Assembly: GCA_900554595.1 (NCBI GenBank)
Contig: USHZ01000007.1
Span: forward strand, 1 to 27,218
DNA length: 27,218 bases
Direction: 5' to 3'
Source of the DNA: an uncultured Collinsella sp.
Lineage (GTDB): Bacteria > Actinomycetota > Coriobacteriia > Coriobacteriales > Coriobacteriaceae
Part shown: positions 1-7,257 of the stretch, piece after piece
Layout of the letters: every line of letters starts with the position of its first letter
Numbering within the stretch: position 1 is the first letter of the stretch
The notes under the pieces: model-generated
Seen by the model: the letters and a program-made list of their open reading frames with translations, nothing else
Told to the model about the DNA's origin: nothing
Databases searched by the model: none
Translations under genes and position numbers: made by a program

Positions 1-62
1 GATACCCAGACGGCTCAAGGAGTCTCCACAACTGGGACACATGGCCCATTTTTGATTAGTCG

Positions 63-116
63 TTGGGGACGTACTTAAGCGAGTGCCCACTCATTTAAGT
101 ACGTCCCCAATGAGTA
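63..116. repeat. Head-to-head pair of a 29-bp REP-like palindrome
   Basis: TTGGGGACGTACTTAA at 63-78 is exactly complementary to 95-110, with 16 bases between. The right half, 88-116, begins CACTCATTTAAG and ends CCCCAATGAGTA. Its reverse complement matches 6952-6980 at 28 of 29 positions, and a shorter relative lies at 12431-12453. Each unit also has self-complementary ends (CACTCATT and AATGAGT). The form resembles REP sequences mobilised by RAYT-type transposases. No such transposase is in the window, so that link is inference. Confidence 0.75.
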
Positions 117-137
117 CCCAATGACTGCCCGTAGAAT

Positions 138-201
138 GAGAGTGGATAATCTCCCATTTTTGACCTGTATGCAGGCTCAAAGTGGGAGATTATCCACTCT
201 C
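138..201. repeat. Dispersed hairpin repeat, copy 1 (GTGGATAATCTCCC family)
   Basis: GAGAGTGGATAATCTCCCA at 138-156 pairs perfectly (19 bp) with 183-201 around a 26-base loop. The same element recurs at 13262-13325. There the fourth stem base is C instead of A and its partner is G instead of T, so pairing is kept by a compensatory change. The loops share the words CCTGT and GGCTCAAAG. It lies beyond the 3' end of the DUF1593 gene. Confidence 0.8.
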
Positions 202-293
202 GTCATTTGGGCGTCCAAAAATCCTCGCTCGTTTGGCACCTGGGGACGCTCCTTGCCGAATATGGCGGCTGCCGAATGTAGGCGCTGTCCTTG

Positions 294-1805
294 CTATGCC
301 ACGGTCACGGCAACCTGGGCGTAGCGGCTGCAGGGGCGCTCGGCGCGCGTCTGCACGGTAAGGGTAAGCACGAGGCGGTCGCCGGGCTGCGCGTCGACGG
401 GCACGATAAAAGCGGTGCTCACCGTGCATTCCTGCCACAGCGAAAGATTCTGAGCGCCTGCATAGCTCGAAGGGTCCACGGCTACATCCCAATGTGCATC
501 AAAGCCCTTGTCGTCGGGGTCGACGATGGTCGCTGCAAGGGTGACGCGCTCGCCTGCTGTAACGCTGCGGTCGGCCGTGACCTCGACAACATATGCCGGA
601 TGCGAGCAAGCTGCCGGATCATGGGCGCACCATTGCGCGCGGGCGGCAAAGTCTTCCTGATAGGCGCGCAGGTAGGGATTGGGGTTGTCGCCTGCGGGCG
701 TGCCGATGGCGGCAAAGGCGGCGGGTGCGGCCGCATTGGGATGTCCATCAAGAAACATGCGGCCGAGCAGCGTGTCGAAGCCGCAGTCATCGATACCGCG
801 CAGGCCAAACGGCAGCAGCGGAATATAGGTCATGCTGTCGCCTTCGGCCATAAAGTCGCCGCGCTCAAACTGTATCGCGGGCATGCCTTCTAGACCCCAA
901 TCCAGACGGGCATGCTTGCCAAACTGAAAGCGCTCGGGCTCGTTTTCGTAGACCCTACCATCGCCATAGAGCATATAGCGTGCCATGAGGGGGCCGTTGC
1001 CCTGCGTGAGGTTCTGCTTGGGCCAAGGAGCCTGAAACAACGGCAGCGTATCGGGCTGAGCCATCTTGGCGTCGACATAGCCGCCATACATATAGGGCAC
1101 GCGCCAAAAGATGAGCTCGGGAAAGAGCTCGCGCCCATGGTCGAGCCATGAGTTGTCCTGCCCTACGCCATCGGCAACGCCCATAACGCGCACCTTTTGA
1201 TAGACCCGCTGCTGCACGGCAGACCATTCGGGCGTGGCGCGATAACGCTCGGCAATGCTCATCAGGGCGCGAACGATGGTGTTCATGCCACCCCAGCTGA
1301 GCAGCCATAACGTACGTGGGTCATCATCCAAAATTGTCTGCGCAATTACGCGAGACCCCTCAGTTTCCTCAGTCACATCACCCTCAAAGGCAACATTTCC
1401 CACAAAGGTGCGCTCGATCATCTGGGCGGGCGTGGGAAACGGCGGCTCACCGGCAGCGGCCGCATTTGCCTGCAACTGCGGCCAAGCCTGGGCATATTCA
1501 TTGCTCCAGAGGCTCTCAATCCAATGCTCGGGAAACGGCCGATACTCACGAAGCTCGCCGGCCAGCGGATCGGGTTCATGAGGCACAACATCCCAGGTAT
1601 AAGAGCGACGCCCCTTAGTCCGCCAATGCGGATTTACCTCGCCCAGCGTATGGACGCCATCGCCAAGAAAGTGATACTGCGAAGCCGTGTACACCACAGC
1701 CTCAACATCAAGCAAATTAAGATACAGAGCCAAATGAACAAGCGAGTTCATATCGTCGACTTCCATATCGGTAGTAACAATCACCCGAGTCAACTTCTGG
1801 GACAT
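294..1805 (-). CDS. DUF1593 nucleoside-hydrolase-like protein (Sde0182 family)
   Basis: This 503-residue protein has no signal peptide. Its N-terminus reads VIVTTDMEVDDMNSL, an acidic cluster resembling the calcium-binding DxDxGxDD motif of nucleoside hydrolases. This and the overall pattern (WGGMNTIVRAL near residue 180, a C-terminal beta-rich Ig-like domain from about residue 410) fit the DUF1593/Sde0182 family, whose substrate is unsettled; members are found in glycan-degrading bacteria and some are called cellulose-binding proteins. I chose the ATG at 1805 because a GGAG lies 8 bases upstream; an in-frame ATG at 1829 has no such site. The neighbouring esterase is on the same strand upstream, separated by a large palindrome, so co-transcription is uncertain. 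Cytoplasmic location is inferred from the lack of a leader. Confidence 0.75.
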   Translation of the reverse strand: MSQKLTRVIVTTDMEVDDMNSLVHLALYLNLLDVEAVVYTASQYHFLGDGVHTLGEVNPHWRTKGRRSYTWDVVPHEPDPLAGELREYRPFPEHWIESLWSNEYAQAWPQLQANAAAAGEPPFPTPAQMIERTFVGNVAFEGDVTEETEGSRVIAQTILDDDPRTLWLLSWGGMNTIVRALMSIAERYRATPEWSAVQQRVYQKVRVMGVADGVGQDNSWLDHGRELFPELIFWRVPYMYGGYVDAKMAQPDTLPLFQAPWPKQNLTQGNGPLMARYMLYGDGRVYENEPERFQFGKHARLDWGLEGMPAIQFERGDFMAEGDSMTYIPLLPFGLRGIDDCGFDTLLGRMFLDGHPNAAAPAAFAAIGTPAGDNPNPYLRAYQEDFAARAQWCAHDPAACSHPAYVVEVTADRSVTAGERVTLAATIVDPDDKGFDAHWDVAVDPSSYAGAQNLSLWQECTVSTAFIVPVDAQPGDRLVLTLTVQTRAERPCSRYAQVAVTVA

Positions 1806-1934
1806 AAGAACAGCTCCAACCACAATCATTTCAGCCAGTTACGCGCAAGGCAAGACGGGACCCACGCCCCCATCGCCACCGACCCGGCGTGCTGCCGGAA
1901 GCGGCCGACCAGCGTTTCGAACAACGTTAACTTA

Positions 1935-2059
1935 GGGGCTCTGATCTTTAGTTTTGTAAACATTCCGCAGCGCGAGCCCCGCTTATCCGACGCTCCGAAG
2001 GAGCAGGATGAGCGGGGCTCATGCGCGAGGACGTTTACAAAACTAAAGATCAGAGCCCC
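1935..2059. repeat. 125-bp nested palindrome between the esterase and DUF1593 genes
   Basis: The outer arms are a perfect 27-bp inverted repeat (1935-1961 with 2033-2059). Inside are further nested pairings: GCGC 1970-1973 with 2023-2026, GAGCCCCGCT 1974-1983 with AGCGGGGCTC 2011-2020, ATCC 1985-1988 with GGAT 2006-2009, and GCTCC 1992-1996 with GGAGC 2000-2004 around a GAA loop. The structure starts 11 bases past the esterase stop codon and ends 129 bases before the DUF1593 start. It could act as a terminator/processing hairpin or be a small palindromic mobile element. No poly-T tract follows on either side. Confidence 0.85.
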
Positions 2060-2070
2060 CGATGGGATGG

Positions 2071-3408
2071 TTACCTCGAAACCCTGGCCGACCACTCCCA
2101 ACAGCCCACCGGCTCGCCGTCGATGAGTACGTTGCCCCCGTCGAAGTCTTGATAACACAGGTCGTTGAATTGGTGGATCCACACGCCATGGTTGAACGTC
2201 TTTTTGGCCGAGCCGTCGGCTTCGCGATACACGCCGGTCAGGTCCTCGACATGGCTAAAGTAGGTGAGGTGCACGTTGGCTCCGGCGTCACGTAGGCGTG
2301 CCGTGAGCGGCAGCACGGTCTGTTGCGGCGACACGAGCTCGTCGCCCTTGGAGTGCGTAAACCACAGCGGCGTCTTGGCGAGCGCGGCAACGTCCTCGTC
2401 CGTGGCGTTGTACCACGGGGCACAGCAGGGAAGGCCCGCGGCGAAGAAATCGGGGTAGTCGGCGCACAGGCGCAGGGTCATAAAGCCGCCGTTGGAAAGG
2501 CCGGCGACCACGATGCGGTCGGTGTCGATGCGGTCGGCATGCTCGGCGACAAACTCGTCGATAAGCGCCTTGAGCACGGGGGAGTAGATGCTCTGGTTGG
2601 AGTGACCAAGCTGCTCGACGCCGTTGTCCATCCAAAACGTGGGCGACTGCGGCACGAGCACCCAGGCAAAGCCGCCAAAGTAGCGCTGGATCTGCGCCTG
2701 GCTAATGGCTGTGACGCGGTTGCCGATATAGGCGCGCGTGGCACCTTCGCCCTGCGTGGCACCCTTGCCTTCGCCGGCGCCGTGCAGGTACACCACGAGC
2801 GGGGCCTTTTGGGGCACGACCGTGGCCTCGGGCGCGAAGGGATTGAAGCATGCTGAGTCCTCGGCCTTAAAGCTGGGCTCAAAGAAGCCGTATTCGAGCG
2901 CGATGCCGTCGACGGCGGTCTTTTGCGCGGCGTTGCTCCAGCCTTTGAGCGCGGGGCAGATATCGCTACGGCAGGTGTCGAAGACCAGGCCGCAGGTGGG
3001 ATCGTCGCCGTCGTTGCCGGGAAGAGCTGTGAGCTGCGTGATGCGCAGCTGGTCATCGAGCATGCGCGAGCCCATGACGCCGCCTTCGATGGTCTTGGTC
3101 AGGCGCTGCTCGGCGACCTCGAGCGCCACATGGGTGCCCACGGCGAGCTTACGTCCGTTCTCGTCGCACGGATATGCGGCGAGAATGTCGATGTAACCCA
3201 CGGAGGGCGCGGCATGGTCGGCGCCGCGCTCCTTGCGCATCAGAACCTCGCCCGAGCGCTCGTGACGCTCTACATATATATGGAAGGTGTTCGCGTCGAT
3301 GTCGTTGGCGCGCACGGTGCAGGGCAGGTCGAGTACGACCTTGCTGATCCAGGGGCCAAAGTCGCCCAAGGTGGTGACGGTTGCGTAGGTACACAATTTG
3401 AGTTCCAT
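2071..3408 (-). CDS. Esterase/peptidase with N-terminal Ig-like domain and alpha/beta-hydrolase domain
   Basis: A 445-residue protein. The first 120 or so residues are beta-rich (MELKLCTYATVTTLGDFG onward) and resemble the Ig-like N-terminal domain seen in EstA-type esterases. The rest is an alpha/beta hydrolase: LVVYLHGAGEG forms the oxyanion region, VVAGLSNGGFMTLRL is the nucleophile elbow (G-L-S-N-G), and PLWFTHSKGDELV and the late YFSHVEDL/FNHGVW histidines supply acid and base candidates. Similar proteins are named prolyl-oligopeptidase-like or polyhydroxybutyrate-depolymerase-like; the natural substrate is unknown, and deacylation of acetylated or feruloylated glycans is a guess from the neighbours. 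No signal peptide is seen. The ATG at 3408 has GGGAGG 6 bases upstream; an in-frame ATG at 3465 lies inside an operator-like palindrome and is rejected. Confidence 0.75.
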   Translation of the reverse strand: MELKLCTYATVTTLGDFGPWISKVVLDLPCTVRANDIDANTFHIYVERHERSGEVLMRKERGADHAAPSVGYIDILAAYPCDENGRKLAVGTHVALEVAEQRLTKTIEGGVMGSRMLDDQLRITQLTALPGNDGDDPTCGLVFDTCRSDICPALKGWSNAAQKTAVDGIALEYGFFEPSFKAEDSACFNPFAPEATVVPQKAPLVVYLHGAGEGKGATQGEGATRAYIGNRVTAISQAQIQRYFGGFAWVLVPQSPTFWMDNGVEQLGHSNQSIYSPVLKALIDEFVAEHADRIDTDRIVVAGLSNGGFMTLRLCADYPDFFAAGLPCCAPWYNATDEDVAALAKTPLWFTHSKGDELVSPQQTVLPLTARLRDAGANVHLTYFSHVEDLTGVYREADGSAKKTFNHGVWIHQFNDLCYQDFDGGNVLIDGEPVGCWEWSARVSR

Positions 3409-3456
3409 GAGCTGCCTCCCTTGCGCCGCGAATGCTTGGCATCTGCGGCAATACAA

Positions 3457-3472
3457 ACTAAACATGTTTAGT
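3457..3472. promoter_or_regulatory. 16-bp perfect palindrome, probable operator
   Basis: ACTAAACATGTTTAGT is a perfect 16-bp palindrome 49 bases upstream of the esterase start codon. A near relative, TAAACATATGTTTA, sits at 3541-3554. Their position between the divergent esterase and PTS genes suggests binding of a dimeric repressor. The regulator is not identifiable from the sequence. Confidence 0.6.
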
Positions 3473-3540
3473 GTAATCTAGAATTGAAGAATAACCAGAT
3501 GAACTCGGTAAACGGCAAAATTGAACACGTCGTGAACTAC

Positions 3541-3554
3541 TAAACATATGTTTA
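3541..3554. promoter_or_regulatory. 14-bp palindrome, second operator-like site
   Basis: TAAACATATGTTTA is perfectly palindromic and shares the TAAACAT half-site with 3457-3472; the centres are 83 bases apart. It lies in the 490-base gap between the divergent esterase and PTS permease genes. Confidence 0.5.
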
Positions 3555-3727
3555 CTAGCTTCTAGCAGGGATTCTGTTGATGAGTTAACAGATCAGTGAG
3601 GTGTGCCTCAAAATAAAATCCCACGTAAATGGCTATATATCAATAGAGGGTCAAAGAGACCATCTCCCGCCATTCAAATACGTTCACCCCCGATTTCCTA
3701 CCGTTCACCGGACTGTAGACGGCAAAA

Positions 3728-3757
3728 TTGCCATAAATTCGGCGCTCCGTGTAAACT
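3728..3757 (+). promoter_or_regulatory. Candidate promoter of the PTS permease gene
   Basis: TTGCCA (3728-3733) and TAAACT (3752-3757) are separated by 18 bases and resemble -35 and -10 boxes. The -35 box overlaps the palindrome GGCAAAATTGCC and the -10 box overlaps a GTAAAC word, so a regulator binding these would compete with RNA polymerase. The predicted leader of about 135 bases contains the 3850-3875 hairpin. This is a pattern match only. Confidence 0.4.
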
Positions 3758-3792
3758 AAAGCCCGTAAACGTTCAGTAAACACCTTGTTTAC
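3751..3792. promoter_or_regulatory. GTAAAC repeat cluster with an imperfect palindrome
   Basis: GTAAAC occurs at 3751, 3765 and 3776, and GTTTAC closes a 17-bp imperfect palindrome (3776-3792, arms GTAAACA and TGTTTAC). The stretch 3764-3777 matches a LacI-family cre-type consensus (TGWAANCGNTNWCA) at 11 of 14 positions. These are plausible operators for carbon-source control of the PTS gene just downstream. No LacI gene is in the window. Confidence 0.45.
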
Positions 3793-3849
3793 GACAGCGT
3801 ATCCAAGGGTTCGGCAGCCGTAAGGGGTTATAGCCGCCGGACCAAAGGC

Positions 3850-3875
3850 GTGCCTACGTCCAACTGGGTAGGCAC
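3850..3875 (+). promoter_or_regulatory. Leader hairpin just before the PTS permease ribosome-binding site
   Basis: GTGCCTAC (3850-3857) pairs with GTAGGCAC (3868-3875) around a 10-base loop, ending 10 bases before the GGGGAGGGG ribosome-binding site. No T-run follows, so it is not a terminator; it may affect stability or translation. It does not look like a BglG/LicT antiterminator target. Confidence 0.4.
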
Positions 3876-3898
3876 ACGAAGATATGGGGAGGGGTCCC

Positions 3899-5326
3899 AT
3901 GGCAGTAGATAATAAGCAGATTGCCACCGATGTCCTCGAGCTCGTGGGCGGTGCGGAGAATGTTTCCGTTGCCACCAACTGCATGACGCGCCTGCGTCTG
4001 ACGCTCAAGGATAACAGCAAGGCCGACGTGGAGAAGATCAAGAAGGTCAAGGGCGTTCTGGGTTGCCAGTTCGCCGGCAGCCAGCTCCAGGTCATCATCG
4101 GTCAGAACGTGCCCAAGGTGCTCGCCGAGTTCGTCGCCATGTCCGGCGTCAAGCAGGGTGCCGCGGTCGACGAGAACCTCGACGCTCCTAAGGAGAAGTT
4201 CGAGCTCAAGAACCTGCCCAACATCATCCTTGACTACCTGTCGGGCTCCATGACCCAGCTGATCCCGCTGCTCATGGCCGGCGGTCTGTTCCGCACCATC
4301 GCCGCGGTCCTCGGTCCCACCATGCTCGGCGTTCTCTCCGATACCGATCCGACCTACACGTTCCTCTACACCACCCTGTACGAGGCCACGTTTACCTTTA
4401 TCCCCATCTACCTGGGCTATGCCGCTGCTAAGAAGCTCGGCGCCTCCCCGGTCCTGGGCATGCTCCTCGGCGGCGCTCTCATGGCCCCGTCCGTCGTGAG
4501 TGTCGCGACTCAGGAGGGTGGCGGAATCATCTCCGTCTACGGCATCCAGATCGCCGCTGCCAACTATCAGCAGTCCGTCCTGCCGATCATCCTTTCGGTG
4601 CCCGTCCTCTACTTCATCGAGAAGTTCTTTAAGAAGGTCATGCCCGACGTGCTCTCCACGGTCTTCACGCCGTTCTGCACCATGATCGTCACCATCCCCA
4701 TCGCCTTCATCGTCCTCGCCCCGATCGGCAACGAGATCGGTACGCTGATCGCTAACGCCCTCTTCGGCCTTGCTGACCTTGGCGGCATCGGTATCCTGAT
4801 CGTCATGGCCGTCCTCGGCGCCTTCTGGCAGCTCTTCGTGGTCTGCGGCATGCACATGCCCGTCATCCTGCTCGCTCAGGTTCAGATCATCGCTGCCGGT
4901 TACGATCCCTTCGTCTTCGTTTCCACCAACTGCGCTATGGCCGCTGTCTGGGGTTGCGCCTTCGGTGCCTTCCTCAAGATGAAGAACCCCGACGAGAAGT
5001 CCCTTGCCATCGGCTACGTTATCTCCGCTATCGCCGGCGGCGTCACCGAGCCCGCGCTCTTCGGTATCCTTATGCGCTTCCGTCGCACCATGTTCGGTAT
5101 GTTCATCGGCGGTGCCATCGGCGCTGTGTTCTCCGGCCTCATGGGTGTTACCTACTACCTCGCAGGCGGTGCGTCCAACTTCCTGGTCTTCACCAACTAC
5201 CTGCAGGGTGGCCAGATGAACACCGTCTGGGCTATCGTCGGCATGGCAATCTCCTTTGTCATCGCAGCAGCCGTCGTCTTTGCCACTGGCTTTTCCAAGG
5301 AGGAGCTCGCCGAGATGGAGGCCTAA
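3899..5326 (+). CDS. PTS beta-glucoside-type permease, EIIBC
   Basis: A 475-residue membrane permease of the glucose/glucoside PTS family. The EIIB domain occupies roughly residues 1-90; Cys28 in TNCMTRLRLTL is the expected phosphorylated cysteine. The EIIC domain follows from about residue 105 with many hydrophobic helices and the conserved GGVTEPALFGI segment that takes part in sugar binding. Full-length BglF-type proteins are about 620 residues with a C-terminal EIIA domain; that domain is absent here, so phosphate must come from another protein, plausibly the EIIA at 19718-20254. The ATG at 3899 follows GGGGAGGGG by 4 bases; the in-frame ATG at 3884 overlaps that site and is rejected. A strong terminator follows, so it is probably monocistronic. 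Beta-glucoside specificity is inferred from family resemblance and the GH1 enzyme nearby. Confidence 0.88.
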   Translation: MAVDNKQIATDVLELVGGAENVSVATNCMTRLRLTLKDNSKADVEKIKKVKGVLGCQFAGSQLQVIIGQNVPKVLAEFVAMSGVKQGAAVDENLDAPKEKFELKNLPNIILDYLSGSMTQLIPLLMAGGLFRTIAAVLGPTMLGVLSDTDPTYTFLYTTLYEATFTFIPIYLGYAAAKKLGASPVLGMLLGGALMAPSVVSVATQEGGGIISVYGIQIAAANYQQSVLPIILSVPVLYFIEKFFKKVMPDVLSTVFTPFCTMIVTIPIAFIVLAPIGNEIGTLIANALFGLADLGGIGILIVMAVLGAFWQLFVVCGMHMPVILLAQVQIIAAGYDPFVFVSTNCAMAAVWGCAFGAFLKMKNPDEKSLAIGYVISAIAGGVTEPALFGILMRFRRTMFGMFIGGAIGAVFSGLMGVTYYLAGGASNFLVFTNYLQGGQMNTVWAIVGMAISFVIAAAVVFATGFSKEELAEMEA

Positions 5327-5367
5327 GGCCAAACCATTCGGTCACATACGACCTTACCTACACGACA

Positions 5368-5403
5368 GGGCCCCGTCAGGCGCAAGCCCGGCGGGGCCCT
5401 TCT
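5368..5403 (+). terminator. Intrinsic terminator of the PTS permease gene
   Basis: GGGCCCCG (5368-5375) pairs with CGGGGCCC (5392-5399), followed by TTCTT. It lies 42 bases past the stop codon. Confidence 0.8.
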
Positions 5404-5466
5404 TACAAGGTAGACTGATTGGGGGCGCGTGGCGCCTACTCGCCGGGGCTTGCTAAGCGCCAGGGG

Positions 5467-5491
5467 CTTTCGCGCGGGGTTACCGCGAAAG
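5467..5491 (+). promoter_or_regulatory. Leader hairpin upstream of the DUF4038 gene
   Basis: CTTTCGCG (5467-5474) pairs with CGCGAAAG (5484-5491) around a 9-base loop, ending about 33 bases before the ribosome-binding site. Function is unknown; it may be a leader structure or a small repeat. Confidence 0.35.
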
Positions 5492-5536
5492 AATCTGCCG
5501 GTTCGCAACTCCTTTATCAAACGAAAGGACATGCAG

Positions 5537-6850
5537 ATGAGTTTGGGAAAGCTGACCGTTAACGGTCGCCAGGATGGCTTTTTGTGCGAGGGCAAACCGT
5601 TCTTTTGGTTTGCCGATACGTGCTGGAGCGCGTTTACGAGCATTGCCGAGGCCGATTGGGACTACTATCTGACCCGTCGCGCCGAGCAGGGCATGAACGT
5701 GCTGCAGATCAACACGCTGCCGCAGTGGGATCGCTGCTGCCCCGATCTGGGTATTTGGCCCTATGCCAGCGAGGACGGCGTGCATTTTGATTGGTCCCGC
5801 CCCAACCAGGCGTACTGGGACCGCGCTGCTGCCATGTGCCGCGCTGCCGTCGAGCACGGCATTCGTCCGGCACTCGTGCTCATGTGGTGCAACTACGTGC
5901 CCGGCACCTGGGGCGCCAAGATTGCCGAGCGTTGCGGCGCCGAGATTATGCCGCGTGAGGAGGTTCGTGCCCACGTTGCCCGCGTCATCGAGAACTTGGG
6001 CGAGTTTGACCCCGTCTACGTGGTGACGGGTGATACCGATTTTGCCGGCGACGAGGCGATTGCCTATTACGAGGACGCGCTCGACGAGGTCGTCAAGCGT
6101 GCGCCCGAGGCGCTGCGCACCATGCATATCAACCGCGGCAATCGCACCATTCCGGCGCAGTATCTGGACCGTCTGGACTTTTACATGTTCCAGCCCGGCC
6201 ACAACTACGAGGGCCAGCCCGAGGCTTGGCACTTGCCGCAGGACTTTATCGCCAACTATCCCAAAAAGCCGATGGTCAACTCCGAGCCCTGCTACGAGCA
6301 GATGGGTGCGTCGCGCAACGTGTACTGGCGCTTTACCGCGCAGGATTGCCGCGCGAGCGTTTGGTCGTCGATTCTTGCCGGTGCCAGTGCCGGCGTGACC
6401 TACGGCGCACACGGCGTTTGGAACTGGCAGACGTCGCGCAGCCAGGGTTCGGTCCTGGGCGAGGGCTTTGATATGCCCTTCCGCTGGCAGGAGTGCCTGC
6501 AGTTTGCGGGCGTGTGGGACTTTGGCGCGATCGAGCATGTGCTTGCCGGCCTGGGTGCCACGGCTGCCGACGACGCGCTTGCCGTGGTTCCGGCGCAGGA
6601 GCTGCTCGACGACGCGCGCGAGGCCATTCGTGTGGCGCGCGTTGGCGATCGCGTCGTCACGTACCTGCCGCGCACCACGGCGCTCAAGTTTAAGCTCGAC
6701 GGCGCGCGCGGCTGGACGGCGACGGCCCTCGACATGGAGGACAAGCGCATTGCCAAGCTGCCCGTGCGCGACAACGGCGACGGCACCGTGCGCGTGGCTC
6801 AGCATCCCTTTGAGCACGACGCTCTGGTGATCCTGGCCCCCGGGCGCTAA
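5537..6850 (+). CDS. DUF4038 (apiosidase-like) family glycoside hydrolase
   Basis: A 437-residue soluble protein with no signal peptide. Its start, LTVNGRQDGFLCEGKPFFWFADTCW (short beta strands then a TIM-barrel entry), followed by the ADWDYYLTRRAEQGMNVLQ region, is typical of the DUF4038 catalytic domain, related to apiosidase and other retaining glycosidases. Later conserved-looking segments are VYVVTGDTDFAG, MFQPGHNYEG and VNSEPCYEQMGAS. The last 90 or so residues are beta-rich and match the usual C-terminal companion domain. The ATG at 5537 follows AAAGGA by 7 bases; an in-frame ATG at 5531 leaves only one base. It sits between the PTS permease and a degraded glycosidase, suggesting a carbohydrate-use locus. 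Linkage specificity cannot be read from the sequence. Confidence 0.8.
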   Translation: MSLGKLTVNGRQDGFLCEGKPFFWFADTCWSAFTSIAEADWDYYLTRRAEQGMNVLQINTLPQWDRCCPDLGIWPYASEDGVHFDWSRPNQAYWDRAAAMCRAAVEHGIRPALVLMWCNYVPGTWGAKIAERCGAEIMPREEVRAHVARVIENLGEFDPVYVVTGDTDFAGDEAIAYYEDALDEVVKRAPEALRTMHINRGNRTIPAQYLDRLDFYMFQPGHNYEGQPEAWHLPQDFIANYPKKPMVNSEPCYEQMGASRNVYWRFTAQDCRASVWSSILAGASAGVTYGAHGVWNWQTSRSQGSVLGEGFDMPFRWQECLQFAGVWDFGAIEHVLAGLGATAADDALAVVPAQELLDDAREAIRVARVGDRVVTYLPRTTALKFKLDGARGWTATALDMEDKRIAKLPVRDNGDGTVRVAQHPFEHDALVILAPGR

Positions 6851-6891
6851 CGGCTCTTCTCCAACATTTACAACCCAGTCCCTTTCATTAG

Positions 6892-7146
6892 GCTGCGACG
6901 GAATGGTTCCTGTATGACGGCTTTAAGCTGCCAAGGGGAGCCATTCTGCCGCACTCATTGGGGACGTACTTAAATGAGTGGTCTCGTGAGTTTGAGGGCG
7001 CGGCGGGTGCTCGTTACAAGGTGGGTGCCGTGGACACATGGGACATGACGGAGGAGGAGCTTCCCGGAACCTTTGAGGGCAAGTTCCGCATCGACCTCCC
7101 TAGTAAACAATATATGCTGCTTCGTCTGGCCAAAGTGGAGGCGTAA
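6892..7146 (+). pseudogene. Remnant of a glycoside hydrolase C-terminus carrying a REP-like repeat
   Basis: From 6892 one frame stays open to a stop at 7144-7146. Its end (YKVGAVDTWDMT ... FRIDLPSKQYMLLRLAKV) strongly resembles the C-terminal DUF5605-type domain of DUF5060/DUF4038/DUF5605 glycosidases, but the catalytic part is missing: an in-frame TAG lies at 6889-6891 and no homologous coding precedes it. The 29-bp repeat CACTCATTGGGG...AATGAGTG (6952-6980) lies inside the frame and encodes TYLNEW-like residues without breaking it. There is no ribosome-binding site or ATG. I read it as the tail of a deleted gene. Expression as a 62-residue peptide from the TTG at 6958 is possible but unlikely. 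Confidence 0.65.
6952..6980. repeat. REP-like palindrome inside the glycosidase remnant
   Basis: The 29-bp unit has self-complementary ends (CACTCATT / AATGAGTG) around GGGGACGTACTTA. It matches the reverse complement of 88-116 at 28 of 29 positions. Near identity at two distant sites suggests recent spread. Confidence 0.8.
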
Positions 7147-7257
7147 AACAGAGAGACAATCGGCTCCGGGCGCGATTTGCGCATGACCTTCATAAGGGCA
7201 GCCCCTGTGGTGGTCGCGGCGATGCACGTCCGGGGCTATGGCGCGTGAGGAGCGAAT

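Larger units (their letters stand above)
1..293. other. Non-coding repeat-rich region downstream of the DUF1593 gene
   Basis: I see no credible gene here. The stretch is a mosaic of small palindromic repeats also found elsewhere in the window: a degenerate AAGGAGTCTCCACAACTG near 18-35 (complement of the GGGGACACTCC repeat at 12411-12423 and 21274-21287), an inverted pair of TTGGGGACGTACTTAA (63-78 and 95-110), a 19-bp hairpin (138-156 with 183-201), and a GCGTCCAAAAATCC block near 210-223. Short open frames across it are palindrome by-products without ribosome-binding sites. Confidence 0.7.
3409..3898. other. Divergent control region between esterase and PTS permease
   Basis: No gene is supported in this 490-base gap, which is visibly more AT-rich than its surroundings. 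It holds two palindromes with TAAACAT half-sites, a 12-base direct repeat ACGGCAAAATTG (3512-3523 and 3719-3730), the palindrome GGCAAAATTGCC (3721-3732), a candidate promoter (3728-3757), a run of GTAAAC words (3751-3792) and a leader hairpin (3850-3875). Confidence 0.7.

Noticed and set aside
1826..2182. A 118-codon minus-strand frame through the nested palindrome
   Set aside because: Its sequence is dictated by the palindrome and overlaps the esterase 3' end; no ribosome-binding site.
3854..5332. A 492-codon open frame opposite the PTS permease gene
   Set aside because: It mirrors the permease in an opposite frame and has a biased Asp/Glu/Gly/His composition with no domain; it is a by-product of high-GC codon use.
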